From contig RSEH01000368.1 in NCBI GenBank assembly GCA_006503475.1, positions 1 to 34,217 of the forward strand: a DNA stretch of 34,217 bases. The letters are read 5' to 3'. Every line of letters begins with the position of its first letter. The first letter of the stretch is position 1. Position numbers and translations under genes: made by a program. The notes under the pieces were generated by a model that did no database searches, was not told the DNA's origin, and saw only the letters and a list, made by a program, of their open reading frames with translations. This document shows, piece by piece, positions 1 to 11,100 of the stretch. This DNA is from Stentor roeselii (taxonomy: Eukaryota; Ciliophora; Heterotrichea; Heterotrichida; Stentoridae).

Positions 1-1287
1 TTTATTAAAAAGTGGAATCGATTAAATAATTTCCTGAATTAAGAGCATCAAGCTCCTTTCTGACAAGTTAAGTCCCTGGACTTGTTAAAAAAAATTTCAA
101 AAAATATTTTCATTTTACTTGTCAATAATTCGATAATTTAAAGTTTGAAAGAAATCAGAATATATTTTAGTTAATCATATTTTGTTTGCAAAATTAAGTT
201 TTTTGTGAAATTGTTTAATCATTTGAAAAATCGCTGTTAAATGATACCATAATCGAGAATATCAATCAACTCAAGTTCCGAATGCAGATATTTTTCTGAT
301 TCTGACCTGTATATTTAGACATTACTTTTTTTAATTTCTCCTAGTCACAAAAGACTACCCTCGAATAAATTATTTGAATAAACTCTTATTACTAAATACA
401 TATACAATAAATTAGTTATTCTCACGGAGATTCACTTTATTTATATTCCATAAATACTGAAATAATTAAATAAAGTAATCAAGTTTTCAGCTATTTAACT
501 TTTGGAATTTTATAAAATGCATACTTAAAAATTGAAAACATTCAAACCCTAATTATTTTATTATTGTATCTATAAAATCCAAATATATATATTTTCTTTG
601 ACTATAAACCTTTTTCTGATCTTAAGGTAAATAATTTTACATATTTAATATTTTATTATTGAATTTTAATTACTTATGTTTTAAAGAGACTACATCTTTC
701 GTTGATATTCTAAACTTCATCATATCTTGAGAACCTTTGAATAGTTTAACAAAAATTCAAAACAAAAAAAAATAATCGAATCATCATGAATGAAATAAAG
801 TCAAAAAAACAGTAAAAATGGTCGAGGAAAATTTAAATTTGTTAGGATCTGAGTTGTGTGAAAATTAATGGAAAAGTGTCTCCTTTGCAAAATAGTTAAA
901 AATCAAAAATATCTAATGAAAATTAGTATATTGTACAATTTTTTTATAATTTCAGCCAGATCCTGATTAGAAATCATTTGAGGTGCCGGGCTGGATTTTA
1001 ATCAAGATATATCCTGAATCATTTCAAGAATTTATAAAAAATATTCAAAAAACTAAGGAATTTAACCATAAATCAATTCGAAAGCCTATGTGAATTAATT
1101 CAAAATGACTTTTTTATACATAATCAAATGCTTACTACATATCAATTTAACTAAATATAATGAATTTCAAAATATGAGCTAACTTAAATTATCTAAAATT
1201 TCCCTTAATCCAACCTCTAAATTTTATCAAAATCCAAGTAAATAATCGTTGTATAAATAATTTTTGGATATTGAGTGGTTTATAAAA
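1..1287. other. AT-rich spacer upstream of the M8 protease gene
   Basis: No supportable coding frame was seen on either strand. Composition is strongly A/T with many short homopolymers. A short hairpin (AAGTCC, CT, GGACTT) lies at 70-83. The part nearest the gene, 1179-1237, has no G on the + strand and contains CCC and CC runs. This resembles the much longer G-free stretch before the LRRC9 gene and may be promoter or leader sequence. No TATA or other element can be assigned with confidence. Confidence 0.6.
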
Positions 1288-4200
1288 ATGGACGCTAGGA
1301 AGCTAATTTTGCTGCTTTGTCTCATAGCCGCCCCGAGCGCTTGGGAATGTGGAGGAGGTGACGCTCCAATCTCAGAAGGACCAGCAAATCGTCGTCAACT
1401 TCTATCCCGTTCATCAACCCTCGGCCCATTGCGACTCTCATACCAATACTACAACTTCGACCTAGGATCATCATCAGCGAACACTTATTTCAAAGACACG
1501 ATAATCTCAGCAGTGGACTCTTTCGTCCGACGTGCCATAAAAGTGAAGCAAGTCCAAGGCAACCTGATTATGCCTTACTCAACCTGCGGAACTGAAGTAG
1601 TAGTGCCATCCGCCCATCAAACAACAGGAGTGCCCGACACAGACCTGATAGTTTACATAACAAGTCAAAATGACTCCACTGTCACTTACTTGGCATATGC
1701 CGGGCCTTGTGCATTGGACTCAGGTTTGAACAATGTGATAGCTGGAAGAATCATGGTAAATTTAGCTACTTTGAAAGTCGGAGACTTTCAAGCGAATTAT
1801 CCAGTGATTCTCCATGAACTCTGGCATATCCTCGGGTTTGTCTCTGGGATCATGTCGTATTGGAAAAAGGAAAATGGAAGTAGTTATGCGACAAGTGAAC
1901 TTTTTGAACTTACAACTATCAGAGGAGCTCCAAAGTCAATTTTAAAGACACCGAATGTTCTACAGAAGGCCAGAGAGGCTTTTGGATGCTTAACACTTGC
2001 TGGAGTTGAAACTGATGGAGCAGGTTCGAATTCTGGATCACATTGGAGTGCTAGAATTATGTTTAATGATTTTATGATCCCTTATGATAACGGCATTCAG
2101 ATATACTCAACGATTTCTCTTGCTTTGTTGAAGGATACCGGGTGGTATGATGTGGACTACTCAGTGTCTGAAGTTCCGATTTTTGGAAGAAACTACGGCT
2201 GCAACTTCTTCGATACAAAATGTTTGACAAACGGTGTATCTAATTTCCCGAACCTCTATTGTGACAAGTCAGCGAGTTGGCAATGTGATGTGTTTAATCT
2301 CAACAAAGGTCTCTGTGGAATTTACACTTATTCCTCAATCCCTTCTTATTATTCTTACTTTTCAGACCCTTTGAAAGGTGGAGGTGATCCAAGTTCAGAC
2401 TACTGCCCTTATCGTAGTCGTTATTCAAATGGAAACTGTAGAGGAGGGTCAATAGCGACTTTTGTATTAGCAGCTGCTGATGAAGTGATCGGGCCGAAAA
2501 GTCGATGTTTCAACAGCAACTTGTTGAGATCAGGGTCAATGGCGATGCCCTACGCAGCTTGTTATGAAGTCCTTTCTTGTACCACCACATCTGCTAATAT
2601 CAAAGTAGGGACTCAAACTGTAAGTTGTCCCTTCACTGGAGGTCCTGTCACTGTCACTGGCTATTCAGGGTCTCTTATTTGTCCAAATTCTGATGTGGTC
2701 TGCAATGACGTCCCTTGTCTTGAAGGGTGTCGAGGTGTCGGCCAATGTGTCAAGGGGACTTGTCAATGTATGGCTGGGTACTCTGGCACTTCCTGTGAAG
2801 TAAAAATTCTTTGTGATACTTCATGCTCTGTTTGTAGTAATGGACTTTGTATTACTTGTAATCTCGCCAACACTGTTCCTTCAGGGAATAAATGTGTTTG
2901 TGCTTCAGGATTTTATGATTCTGGAAATTTGAATTGTGTCAGATGTGTCAGTCCTTGTGTCACTTGTCAGTCTGGAAGTTCTTGCAATTCCTGTGTTTCT
3001 GGATTTTACCTTGTTGGAACCCTTTGCACGGTCTGTCCTGGACTCTGCTTAACTTGTGATGCTTCGGGTTGCTTGACGTGTAAGAATAATGCCTCGAAAA
3101 TTGGAAGTTCTTGTAGTTGTAATCATGGGTTCTTTGAGTTGAATGGAATTTGTCAAGCTTGTGATACAACTTGCACAAAATGCAGTAGTTTAACTTCTTG
3201 CTCGGCTTGTTTAACTGGTTACTACTTGAGTGGAAGTTCTTGCTTGAAGTGCAATGAGCTCTGTATAGATTGCAACATAAATACCTGCTTATCATGCAAG
3301 CCAAACGCCTCAATAGTCTCCTTGAAATGTATTTGCAATGCTGGATACTACAATTTAAACGGCATTTGCACTTTATGTACCAGTCCATGCGTGACTTGCA
3401 CTTCAAAAAGTCTTTGCACAAGTTGCCAGTCGGGTTTTTACCTATCTTCAAGTTCCTGCCTATCATGCCCAGTGTTATGTCCGACTTGTGACATAAACGG
3501 CTGTTTGACCTGCAAGTCTAATTCAGAAATTCTTGGAAATAATTGTGTCTGCAAACTCGGATTTTACCAAAATTTAAATAACTGTGAATCTTGTCCTCAA
3601 AATTGTAAATCATGTGGCTCTGGAGGCTCCTGCACTGATTGTCTTCCTGGTTTTTCACTTTATTTGCAAAGTTGTGTGCCTTGCTCAGGTCTCTGTGTCA
3701 CTTGCTCTCAAACTGAATGTTTAACATGCAAGGAAAATTCTGAGGTGATATCTGGAGGATGTCTATGTAAGTCAGGGTTTTATAATTCTGGAGATATTTG
3801 TGTGAATTGTCTAAGTCCTTGCGTTGAATGTTCAAGTGGCTCGATTTGTCTGAAGTGTCTTGACGGGTTTTATTTATATCAAAATGTCTGCGCACAGTGC
3901 AGTGCTTTGTGTCTTACATGCAATTCAGATACTTGTCTTACTTGTAAGCCACTTTCTTCTGTGGTGTCCGGAACTTGCAAGTGTAATGAAAAATATTTTG
4001 AAAATAACGGAGGGTGTTCATCTTGTCAGAGCCCTTGTGATACTTGCTCAGGGAACAATATTTGTGAGTCTTGTTTAGTAGGATTTTATTTATCTGGCTC
4101 TTCTTGTTTAAATTGTGAAGGACTTTGCACTGCTTGCACGATTGACTCATGTTCTGCCTGTATTAATTTTGCTGAAGTTGTGAATTCAAATTGTCAATGT

Positions 4201-6879
4201 ATAAAAGGATATTATTTGGAAAATTCTGAATGTTTACCTTGTCCTTCAAATTGCAAGCAGTGTACAAATCTGAATCATTGCACAGAGTGTAAAGATGGGT
4301 TATCGTTAAGTGAAGGAAAGTGCATAGTGTGCCCTGCTTTGTGCACATCTTGCAGTTTGACTAGTTGCTTGACTTGTAAAGACAGAGCTTTTGTTGATGG
4401 GTATATTTGTAGATGTCTTCCAGAGTATTATGAATTCCAGGGTGAGTGTCTTTCGTGTATTCAGCCTTGCGCAACTTGCTTATCTGAAAGTCTTTGCTCT
4501 TCATGCATGACTGGATACTACTTAAGTGGCTCAGTTTGTCTCAAATGCGAAGGGGTTTGTGAGACTTGCAATACTTTTACTTGCTTAACTTGCAAGTTGA
4601 ATGCTCATCAAGTTGGAAGTACTTGTGTATGTGATACTGGAAAATTTAACGACAATGGAATCTGTAACAATTGCCAGTCCCCGTGTAAAGAATGTACTTC
4701 ACTTTTAAATTGTTTATTGTGTGATGAAGGGTACTTCATTTCTAATGGTAAATGTGAAAAATGTTTCAACCTTTGTACTTCTTGTGATGCTTCAAAGTGT
4801 ATTAGTTGTGTGGAAAATGCAGTTCAATCTGGAAACACTTGCCAATGTCTTCAAGAGTATTATCATACTTCTACAGGGTGTTCCAAGTGCATTGGTGGAT
4901 GCAGTAGTTGTCCTTCAGGTATTTGTCAGGCTTGTAAAAGTGGATTTTATCTGAATAGTAACAATGTCTGCATCGGCTGTTCCTCACTTTGTTTAACTTG
5001 TAATGTGAATGGATGTATTGATTGTGTTGAAAATGCTGTCAGACAATTGGATATTTGCATATGTCCAAGTAAATTCTACTTGTTTGGAAACTCTTGCTTA
5101 CCTTGTGTCTTTCCATGTGATACTTGTGAAGATTCTAACAAGTGCCTTACTTGTGTTAATGGGTATTACTTGAGTTCTAGTTCATGTTTTAAATGCCCAG
5201 CACTTTGTACTTCCTGCAATTCCCTTACCTGCATTGATTGTGTCCAAAATGCAGAAATTATAGGAAATACCTGCAAAGCTAAATCAGGATTCTATGAAGA
5301 AAACGGTCAGGTCTTCCCTTGTATCGAGAACTGCTTAGCATGTTCTTCCTCTTCACTTTGCATAACATGTAAAGATGGCTTCGTATATACCAACAACTAC
5401 TGCTCAACATGTCCTTCGCTCTGCTTGACTTGCTCAATATCTTCTTGTTTAACATGTGCAAATAACGCAAATTTAGTGAATCAAGACTGCATCTGCAAAG
5501 ACGGTTTTTACTTTAATCAACTTCAATGCATTCAGTGTGGAACAGACTGTCTGAAATGCTCAGGCCCAAGTATTTGCGATCAATGCCCAGCCAGATTCTA
5601 CCAATCAAATCAAAACTGCATCAAATGTTCTGACTTCTGTTTAGAATGCGACGTTTCAGGGTGTTCGCTTTGTGAAGTAGGTAAAAAAGTTGTTGAAGGA
5701 CTTTGTGTCGATGATTTAGGACCTGAGATTCCAACATGTTCATTTGGATGTAAAATTTGTGAATCATCTGAAATTTGTTTAACTTGCAATGAAGGCTTCA
5801 AGCTAATGTCTGACAACACCTGCAGTGCTTGTCCACTTCTCTGTGAATCTTGCACATTACAAGGTTGTGAAACTTGTGTTGATTATGCTGCGGTTTCAGG
5901 AACTATGTGTGTTTGTAGAGTGGGTTATTATTTATCAACAGATAACTGCAAGCCTTGCTCAACAGGATGTGCGATTTGCAGTGAGACTGTTTGTATTTAT
6001 TGCAATCCTGGTTATTACTTGTTAGATGGAATTTGTGTTGAGTGCCCGCCATTATGTGTGACATGTACTGCATTAAGATGTGGACTCTGCACAACTAATG
6101 CTTTTCTGTCAGTTAATACTTGTATCTGCAGAGCTGGATTTTATGGACTGTATAAAGGATGTGCCGTTTGCACTCTTGGGTGCGCCACTTGTTTAACTGC
6201 CAGCAACTGTTTGACCTGCATCCGGGGGTATTATTTAAAAGACACTTCTTGTTTGGCTTGTGCGGAATTGTGTGTTTCATGTAATGCTACTAGTTGCATT
6301 AGTTGCAAGGCTAATGCCTTGATTGTCAATGGAAATTGTGTTTGTCGCCCTGGGTATTTTAATAACTTCGGAATTTGCACTTTGTGCTCGTTGGGATGTT
6401 CAAGTTGCTCTACACTTAGTTCGTGTTCTGCTTGCTATGTTGGGTACTATCTTAGTGAATCGGCTTGTTTTAAATGTCCTGAACTTTGTGCGAGTTGCAG
6501 TGTCGAGAAGTGCTTGACTTGTAAGGCTTATGGAATTGTCTCGGGAAATAATTGTATATGTCGCAATGGAGCTTATTATAGTAATGGCGCTTGCTACCCT
6601 TGCCCCTTGGGATGTGCCTTATGTACAGGTCCAGGCGAGTGTAGTTCATGCTCTGGCGGATATTATTTGACTGGTACCACTTGTAAAATCTGCCCTGATG
6701 GATGCTCTCTATGTGGAGGAGAAGGCCTTTGCACTAGATGCAAAACTGGGTTTTACTTAAGTTCAGGAAATTGTATTGCATGCTCTGTTCCATTCTGTGC
6801 TATTTGTTCAAGTACAGTATGTACAAGATGTATTACCAACTATGTGCTTGTCGGTGGATTGTGTGTTTTTTTAAGTTAG
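1288..6879 (+). CDS. Secreted leishmanolysin-like (M8) metalloprotease with a long cysteine-rich repeat tail
   Basis: This is a 1863-residue protein. I start it at the ATG at 1288 (context ATAAAAATGG), because the open frame further upstream has no ATG and this start gives a clean signal peptide (residues about 1-19, basic then Leu-rich). The zinc protease signature HELWH is at residues 176-180 followed by I-L-G-F. The third zinc ligand is in SHW (His252) and the Met-turn is FMIP (Met263), as in M8 leishmanolysins. A Cys-rich region follows, then an EGF-like module at about 472-507, then about 17 tandem double modules of roughly 75 residues (growth-factor-receptor/furin-like CxxC spacing) to the C-terminus. 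No transmembrane segment or GPI-like tail is visible, so it is probably secreted; this is inference. All catalytic residues are present, so it should be active. No intron is needed. The stop is TAG. Confidence 0.93.
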   Translation: MDARKLILLLCLIAAPSAWECGGGDAPISEGPANRRQLLSRSSTLGPLRLSYQYYNFDLGSSSANTYFKDTIISAVDSFVRRAIKVKQVQGNLIMPYSTCGTEVVVPSAHQTTGVPDTDLIVYITSQNDSTVTYLAYAGPCALDSGLNNVIAGRIMVNLATLKVGDFQANYPVILHELWHILGFVSGIMSYWKKENGSSYATSELFELTTIRGAPKSILKTPNVLQKAREAFGCLTLAGVETDGAGSNSGSHWSARIMFNDFMIPYDNGIQIYSTISLALLKDTGWYDVDYSVSEVPIFGRNYGCNFFDTKCLTNGVSNFPNLYCDKSASWQCDVFNLNKGLCGIYTYSSIPSYYSYFSDPLKGGGDPSSDYCPYRSRYSNGNCRGGSIATFVLAAADEVIGPKSRCFNSNLLRSGSMAMPYAACYEVLSCTTTSANIKVGTQTVSCPFTGGPVTVTGYSGSLICPNSDVVCNDVPCLEGCRGVGQCVKGTCQCMAGYSGTSCEVKILCDTSCSVCSNGLCITCNLANTVPSGNKCVCASGFYDSGNLNCVRCVSPCVTCQSGSSCNSCVSGFYLVGTLCTVCPGLCLTCDASGCLTCKNNASKIGSSCSCNHGFFELNGICQACDTTCTKCSSLTSCSACLTGYYLSGSSCLKCNELCIDCNINTCLSCKPNASIVSLKCICNAGYYNLNGICTLCTSPCVTCTSKSLCTSCQSGFYLSSSSCLSCPVLCPTCDINGCLTCKSNSEILGNNCVCKLGFYQNLNNCESCPQNCKSCGSGGSCTDCLPGFSLYLQSCVPCSGLCVTCSQTECLTCKENSEVISGGCLCKSGFYNSGDICVNCLSPCVECSSGSICLKCLDGFYLYQNVCAQCSALCLTCNSDTCLTCKPLSSVVSGTCKCNEKYFENNGGCSSCQSPCDTCSGNNICESCLVGFYLSGSSCLNCEGLCTACTIDSCSACINFAEVVNSNCQCIKGYYLENSECLPCPSNCKQCTNLNHCTECKDGLSLSEGKCIVCPALCTSCSLTSCLTCKDRAFVDGYICRCLPEYYEFQGECLSCIQPCATCLSESLCSSCMTGYYLSGSVCLKCEGVCETCNTFTCLTCKLNAHQVGSTCVCDTGKFNDNGICNNCQSPCKECTSLLNCLLCDEGYFISNGKCEKCFNLCTSCDASKCISCVENAVQSGNTCQCLQEYYHTSTGCSKCIGGCSSCPSGICQACKSGFYLNSNNVCIGCSSLCLTCNVNGCIDCVENAVRQLDICICPSKFYLFGNSCLPCVFPCDTCEDSNKCLTCVNGYYLSSSSCFKCPALCTSCNSLTCIDCVQNAEIIGNTCKAKSGFYEENGQVFPCIENCLACSSSSLCITCKDGFVYTNNYCSTCPSLCLTCSISSCLTCANNANLVNQDCICKDGFYFNQLQCIQCGTDCLKCSGPSICDQCPARFYQSNQNCIKCSDFCLECDVSGCSLCEVGKKVVEGLCVDDLGPEIPTCSFGCKICESSEICLTCNEGFKLMSDNTCSACPLLCESCTLQGCETCVDYAAVSGTMCVCRVGYYLSTDNCKPCSTGCAICSETVCIYCNPGYYLLDGICVECPPLCVTCTALRCGLCTTNAFLSVNTCICRAGFYGLYKGCAVCTLGCATCLTASNCLTCIRGYYLKDTSCLACAELCVSCNATSCISCKANALIVNGNCVCRPGYFNNFGICTLCSLGCSSCSTLSSCSACYVGYYLSESACFKCPELCASCSVEKCLTCKAYGIVSGNNCICRNGAYYSNGACYPCPLGCALCTGPGECSSCSGGYYLTGTTCKICPDGCSLCGGEGLCTRCKTGFYLSSGNCIACSVPFCAICSSTVCTRCITNYVLVGGLCVFLS

Positions 6880-8022
6880 TTATGTAGTTAAGATATTTAG
6901 TTCACTTTAGATCAGTTTAACCTTTTTGCATTTCTTTCATTTTGAATGCTCGCTTAATTCAAATATGAAAGATTAAGCATTCATATAGCAATCAATAGAT
7001 TTTACTCTAAATATTTTATTTCTTTAGTATTGATAAAAAATAGATCACATGATATGCATAAGATATTAGTTGAAATAGTAGAATGTCAATATTAATATAT
7101 TCATATTAAGGAGCTACTATCAAAATTTTGGATATATGGAAATCATGGTTGTTTTTAAGACTTAGAAGGAAATGGCTTCACATATCAGGTACAAAATTAG
7201 GAGACTTGGATAGTTTTATTAATAAAAAAATGTTCGTATACTAAAAATTAAATTGATTTGCATACTTTGACACTTTTGATACCATTGAGTCATGCATATA
7301 AAAAGCATTAATTAACTCTTGTAAATGAAATCCATACATATCAGAAATCTTCGTTTAGTATTTACTATTCTTAAAACATTTTGGATTATCAAATTATAAT
7401 TGGAATTGTAATAACTAAAAATGTAAAAAAATATGTAAAGTATAGTGAATTTTTAATCAAATCATTAAGTTTGGCTGGAAGATAAAATGATTTCTTTAAT
7501 AGTGATTGAAGATATAGGAATGATATAATTAAGTATATCTTGCAACTTTCATTATTGGATAAATCTTAGTTTCTGGGTTTTTCAAGTTCGAAGGAAAAAT
7601 GCTTGTGATCCAATTTCTTCCTTATAGTTGTAAATTCAGAATACATAATTATAAATTAAAATTATTGAAATAAGGGTTTGCTAAATTTCAATAGACTTTG
7701 TGCACCAAGAACTACATCATCTATAAAAATTGCAGTTCTTACAGAAAATACAAAGTTTAGACTTAAATTTTCGTAAGAATGGTTTTAATTATTCGCTCAA
7801 CTAAATTATCCAATCGTAATAATTTTAATGCGTTTCGTGCTTGAGTGAATAATTTTTAATAACCAATAAATGTTTAAAAGCAGCCAATCTATTTTTAAAA
7901 TTGTATTAAATAAGTTGATTCCACACAGTGCAAAGCCTTAATTTAATTAATCATTGAAATTTAATTCAATAAACCACAGAACATTACATAATCAAACAGT
8001 GTAAAATAATCTAAAATGAAAG
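6880..8022. other. AT-rich spacer between protease and LRRC9 genes
   Basis: No gene could be supported here. The only structured element I see is a stem-loop shortly after the protease stop codon, listed separately. The rest is low-complexity A/T sequence with stops in all frames. Confidence 0.6.
6943..6983 (+). other. Stem-loop in the 3' flank of the protease gene
   Basis: TGAATG-CTCG-CTTAAT at 6943-6958 pairs with ATTAAGCATTCA at 6972-6983. This gives 12 base pairs interrupted by one 4-nt bulge, with a loop of about 13 nt. It lies 64 nt after the TAG stop, so it could sit in the 3' UTR or mark the transcript end. In AT-rich DNA such pairings also arise by chance. The function is inferred only. 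Confidence 0.3.
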
Positions 8023-8163
8023 ATCCTCTACTCAAACAAAACCAAACACAAACCCCATTATTTCACATTAAAAACCTTAAAACAATTCAAATTATCATAA
8101 CCCTCCAAAAAAATTTCCTATCCTTCACCCCAAAAACCCAAACCTTTTTACTTTAATTCACTA
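8023..8163 (+). promoter_or_regulatory. G-free A/C/T leader immediately upstream of LRRC9
   Basis: All 141 bases lack G on the + strand, from just after the G at 8022 to the G at 8164. The LRRC9 ATG is at 8181. The tract has several C runs, including CCCC followed by A5 and CCC around 8130-8140. Position suggests promoter or 5' UTR sequence. A milder form of the same bias precedes the genes at 1288 and 16049. That it is regulatory is inference. Confidence 0.4.
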
Positions 8164-8180
8164 GCGATTTTCCTAATATA

Positions 8181-11100
8181 ATGAAAAATCAGATATCTGA
8201 AGAAGACCTGATTCAAAACATGGTAATTTTAACTTAGAACCGTTGGGCAGGGCTGACATTAGAAGAAGTCCAAGATAAGTCAACAAAGACAATTGAAATT
8301 TCCCTCGAGTGTATTGAAACCATGGCATGGATCTCATCATTTGAAAACTTACGAAGTTTGGCGCTAGTCTGTTGTGGACTGAGTGAGATAATTCCTCTTT
8401 CACACATTCAGAACTTAGAAGAAATCTGGCTGAACCAAAACTCGATAAAAAAATTAGAAGGGTTCAATCAGTGTGTGAATTTGAAAAGAATTTTCATATG
8501 CGAAAACTTGATAGAAAGAATTGAAGGCCTTGACTCCTGTGAAAACTTAGAAGTTCTTTGGCTTAATGAAAATAAGATTGACTCTTTGCAGGGACTTTCA
8601 AAACTAAGTAACCTGAAACAGTTGCATGTTGCAAGAAACTCGATTTCTCGAATTGGCTCTGCTTTGAACCCGCTTCGGAAACTGGAAGATTTAAACCTCT
8701 CGGGTAATCAAATTGGAAGTTTTAAGGAAATTTTGCATTTGAACCCGTTGGGAAGTTTGAAAATACTTAACTTTAATGATCCTAACTATTCGGAGAACCC
8801 TGTTTGTAACTTGTGCAATTATCAGACTTATATGCTTTACCATATTCCGCAGATTACTCAGTTGGATACTTTTGTTGTTTCTGAGGAAGCGAAGAACTTT
8901 GCTGAGGCAACTTTTATGAAGAAAAGGATGTATTACAATATGAGGATTAAGACTATTAAAAGAACAGCTTCTAATCTTAAACAGGCTGTGACGATAATGG
9001 TTCAACGTTACGAACAAAAGATTTTTGAGTACCTCAAGCCAGTTCAAGAAGACCTACTGATGTGTCAAAAAGAAATCGAAGAACGTGAATGCGATTATGA
9101 AAAGCAAGGAGACGTATACCTATACGGAGAAGACCAACTAACCTACAACCCTTTAGACCACGAAGACCAAATCATCCTAATGGATGCAATTGAGAAAAAA
9201 GTTGACATCTTATCAGACCTGATGCAAAACGAATACAAACACCTAAAAACCCTTGAAAACACGAAACACGCTCTAAAAGGAAAAATCGACAAAAGCTGCA
9301 AAGAAAACATTTCTCGTCTTATCACTGAACTGGAAACAGGAGGAAACATTCGCTTTGAAGAAGGAAAACCGGCTGATAACTGGTACACCAGTTGTGCTGA
9401 CCTTGTTTTGAGTAGGTATGTTGGAAAAGACTTGTGTCCTTTGAAAGTAACGAGAGTTACTCGCATTCATAACAGGTTTTTGAGGAATCGATTTGAAGAA
9501 CGACTTGAAAGCCTTGTTGATACGAGTGACCCGAATTATAAGAAAAATTTGGAGTACTTGTTTTATGCTGGAGATGTAAAGGAAGACCTTTCTAAGGTTA
9601 TTGAAGAAGGATTTAGAACTCCGGAGGAATATGCGGACCTTGGACTACCTGCTTGTATTCCACTTGTGAACTCGGTTTTAACTGCTGAAATCGCCAGGAT
9701 GAGGTCTGTTGATGCGAATATCAGTAAAATATTTTTACCTTCAGGACATTTGCTTATTTGTAAGGTTTTCATGGGGGAGAGTGCAAACAAATCAGTCACC
9801 TACTCAGGCGAATTGAGTGTTCCTGAAATATGGTCAAAATATCCATTTAAGCCAACCGACGGACGTTGGGCAGAAATGCGTCAAAAGGACGACGACAGTA
9901 AACAAAGAGTCTGGTTTATCTCTGACAACAGTCTCGTTCTTCCAGAGTACCTCGTCGAGTTCGAATACACCGACTTCGACATGCACGAGTCGACTTTCAA
10001 CGAAGTCGAGCCAGGCGAGATCGAAAGAGCAGAGTTAACCGCTTTAAACCTAAGCCTTTCAGCATTTACAGGAGTAAGCAGCCACCGAAGAACAATAAGT
10101 TACTCAGAAATAAACCCAAAGCTTCCAACTCGTTCAAGACTCAGCGAAATCACAGAAGGAATAATTGAAAAAGTATCAAGAGTAAAAGAGTTCTCTAAAA
10201 TAACAGCTCTTAACCTATCTTTGAACTGCATCATGAATGTGAAAAAGTTGAGACTTGCTTACAACTTGCAAAGCATTAATCTTAGCTTTAACTGTATTGA
10301 AAGTCTGGAAGACTTGAAAGGCTTGAGTAGTTTAAGTCAGCTTTACTTGAGTCACAATCAAATCACGAGTCTTTCAAGTCTTTCTGAGGTTTCGACGTTG
10401 ACTTGCCTTGACGTTTCTCATAATTACATCAACAGCGTGATTGAAGTGATGAACTTGAAGAATAATAAGAAAATGACAAGTCTTATGCTTATTGGAAATC
10501 CTCTCGCTTCTCATTCACGGTACAGGCAGTTGGCTATTTTATCTTTACCGAGTCTTGAAGAATTAGATAAAAGTATCGTTTCAGAAGGGGAAAAAGAAAG
10601 AAACTCTCAATGCCATTCAGGAATTTCTCTTGATATGGCTAAAAGCTATGCGATTTTAACGGATTCAAGTGGATTGCTCAGTGCAGGAGAAATTTACATG
10701 CCGCTTAACTCGTTTCATAAGATCAGGAATGACTGGGCGTCAACTGTGGAGGTCTTACAACTGAACCATCAGAAACTGGCTTCTTTGAATGGAATTGAAG
10801 TGCTTCCTAATCTTAGAAAAGCGAGTTTTATTGGAAATGTTATCATGGAAATCACTTCTGTTAACCAATGCAGGAATTTAGAAGAACTTAGTCTTGAAGA
10901 TAATTTGTTGACAAGGATTCAGAATCTTCAAACTTTGACAAATTTGAAAAAACTTGACTTGGGAAGAAATTTTATTAAGAAAGTTGAAGGATTGCAAAAT
11001 TTGGACTGTCTTACTCAACTTTCTCTTGAAGATAATTTGATCAACTCAATGAGTGGCATTGAAGTACTTTCGAGTATCATGGAACTTTATATTGGAAATA

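Noticed and set aside
8120-8145. Telomere-like C/A repeats
   Set aside because: The CCCC/AAAAA/CCC runs are irregular and not tandem, and they sit directly before a gene start.
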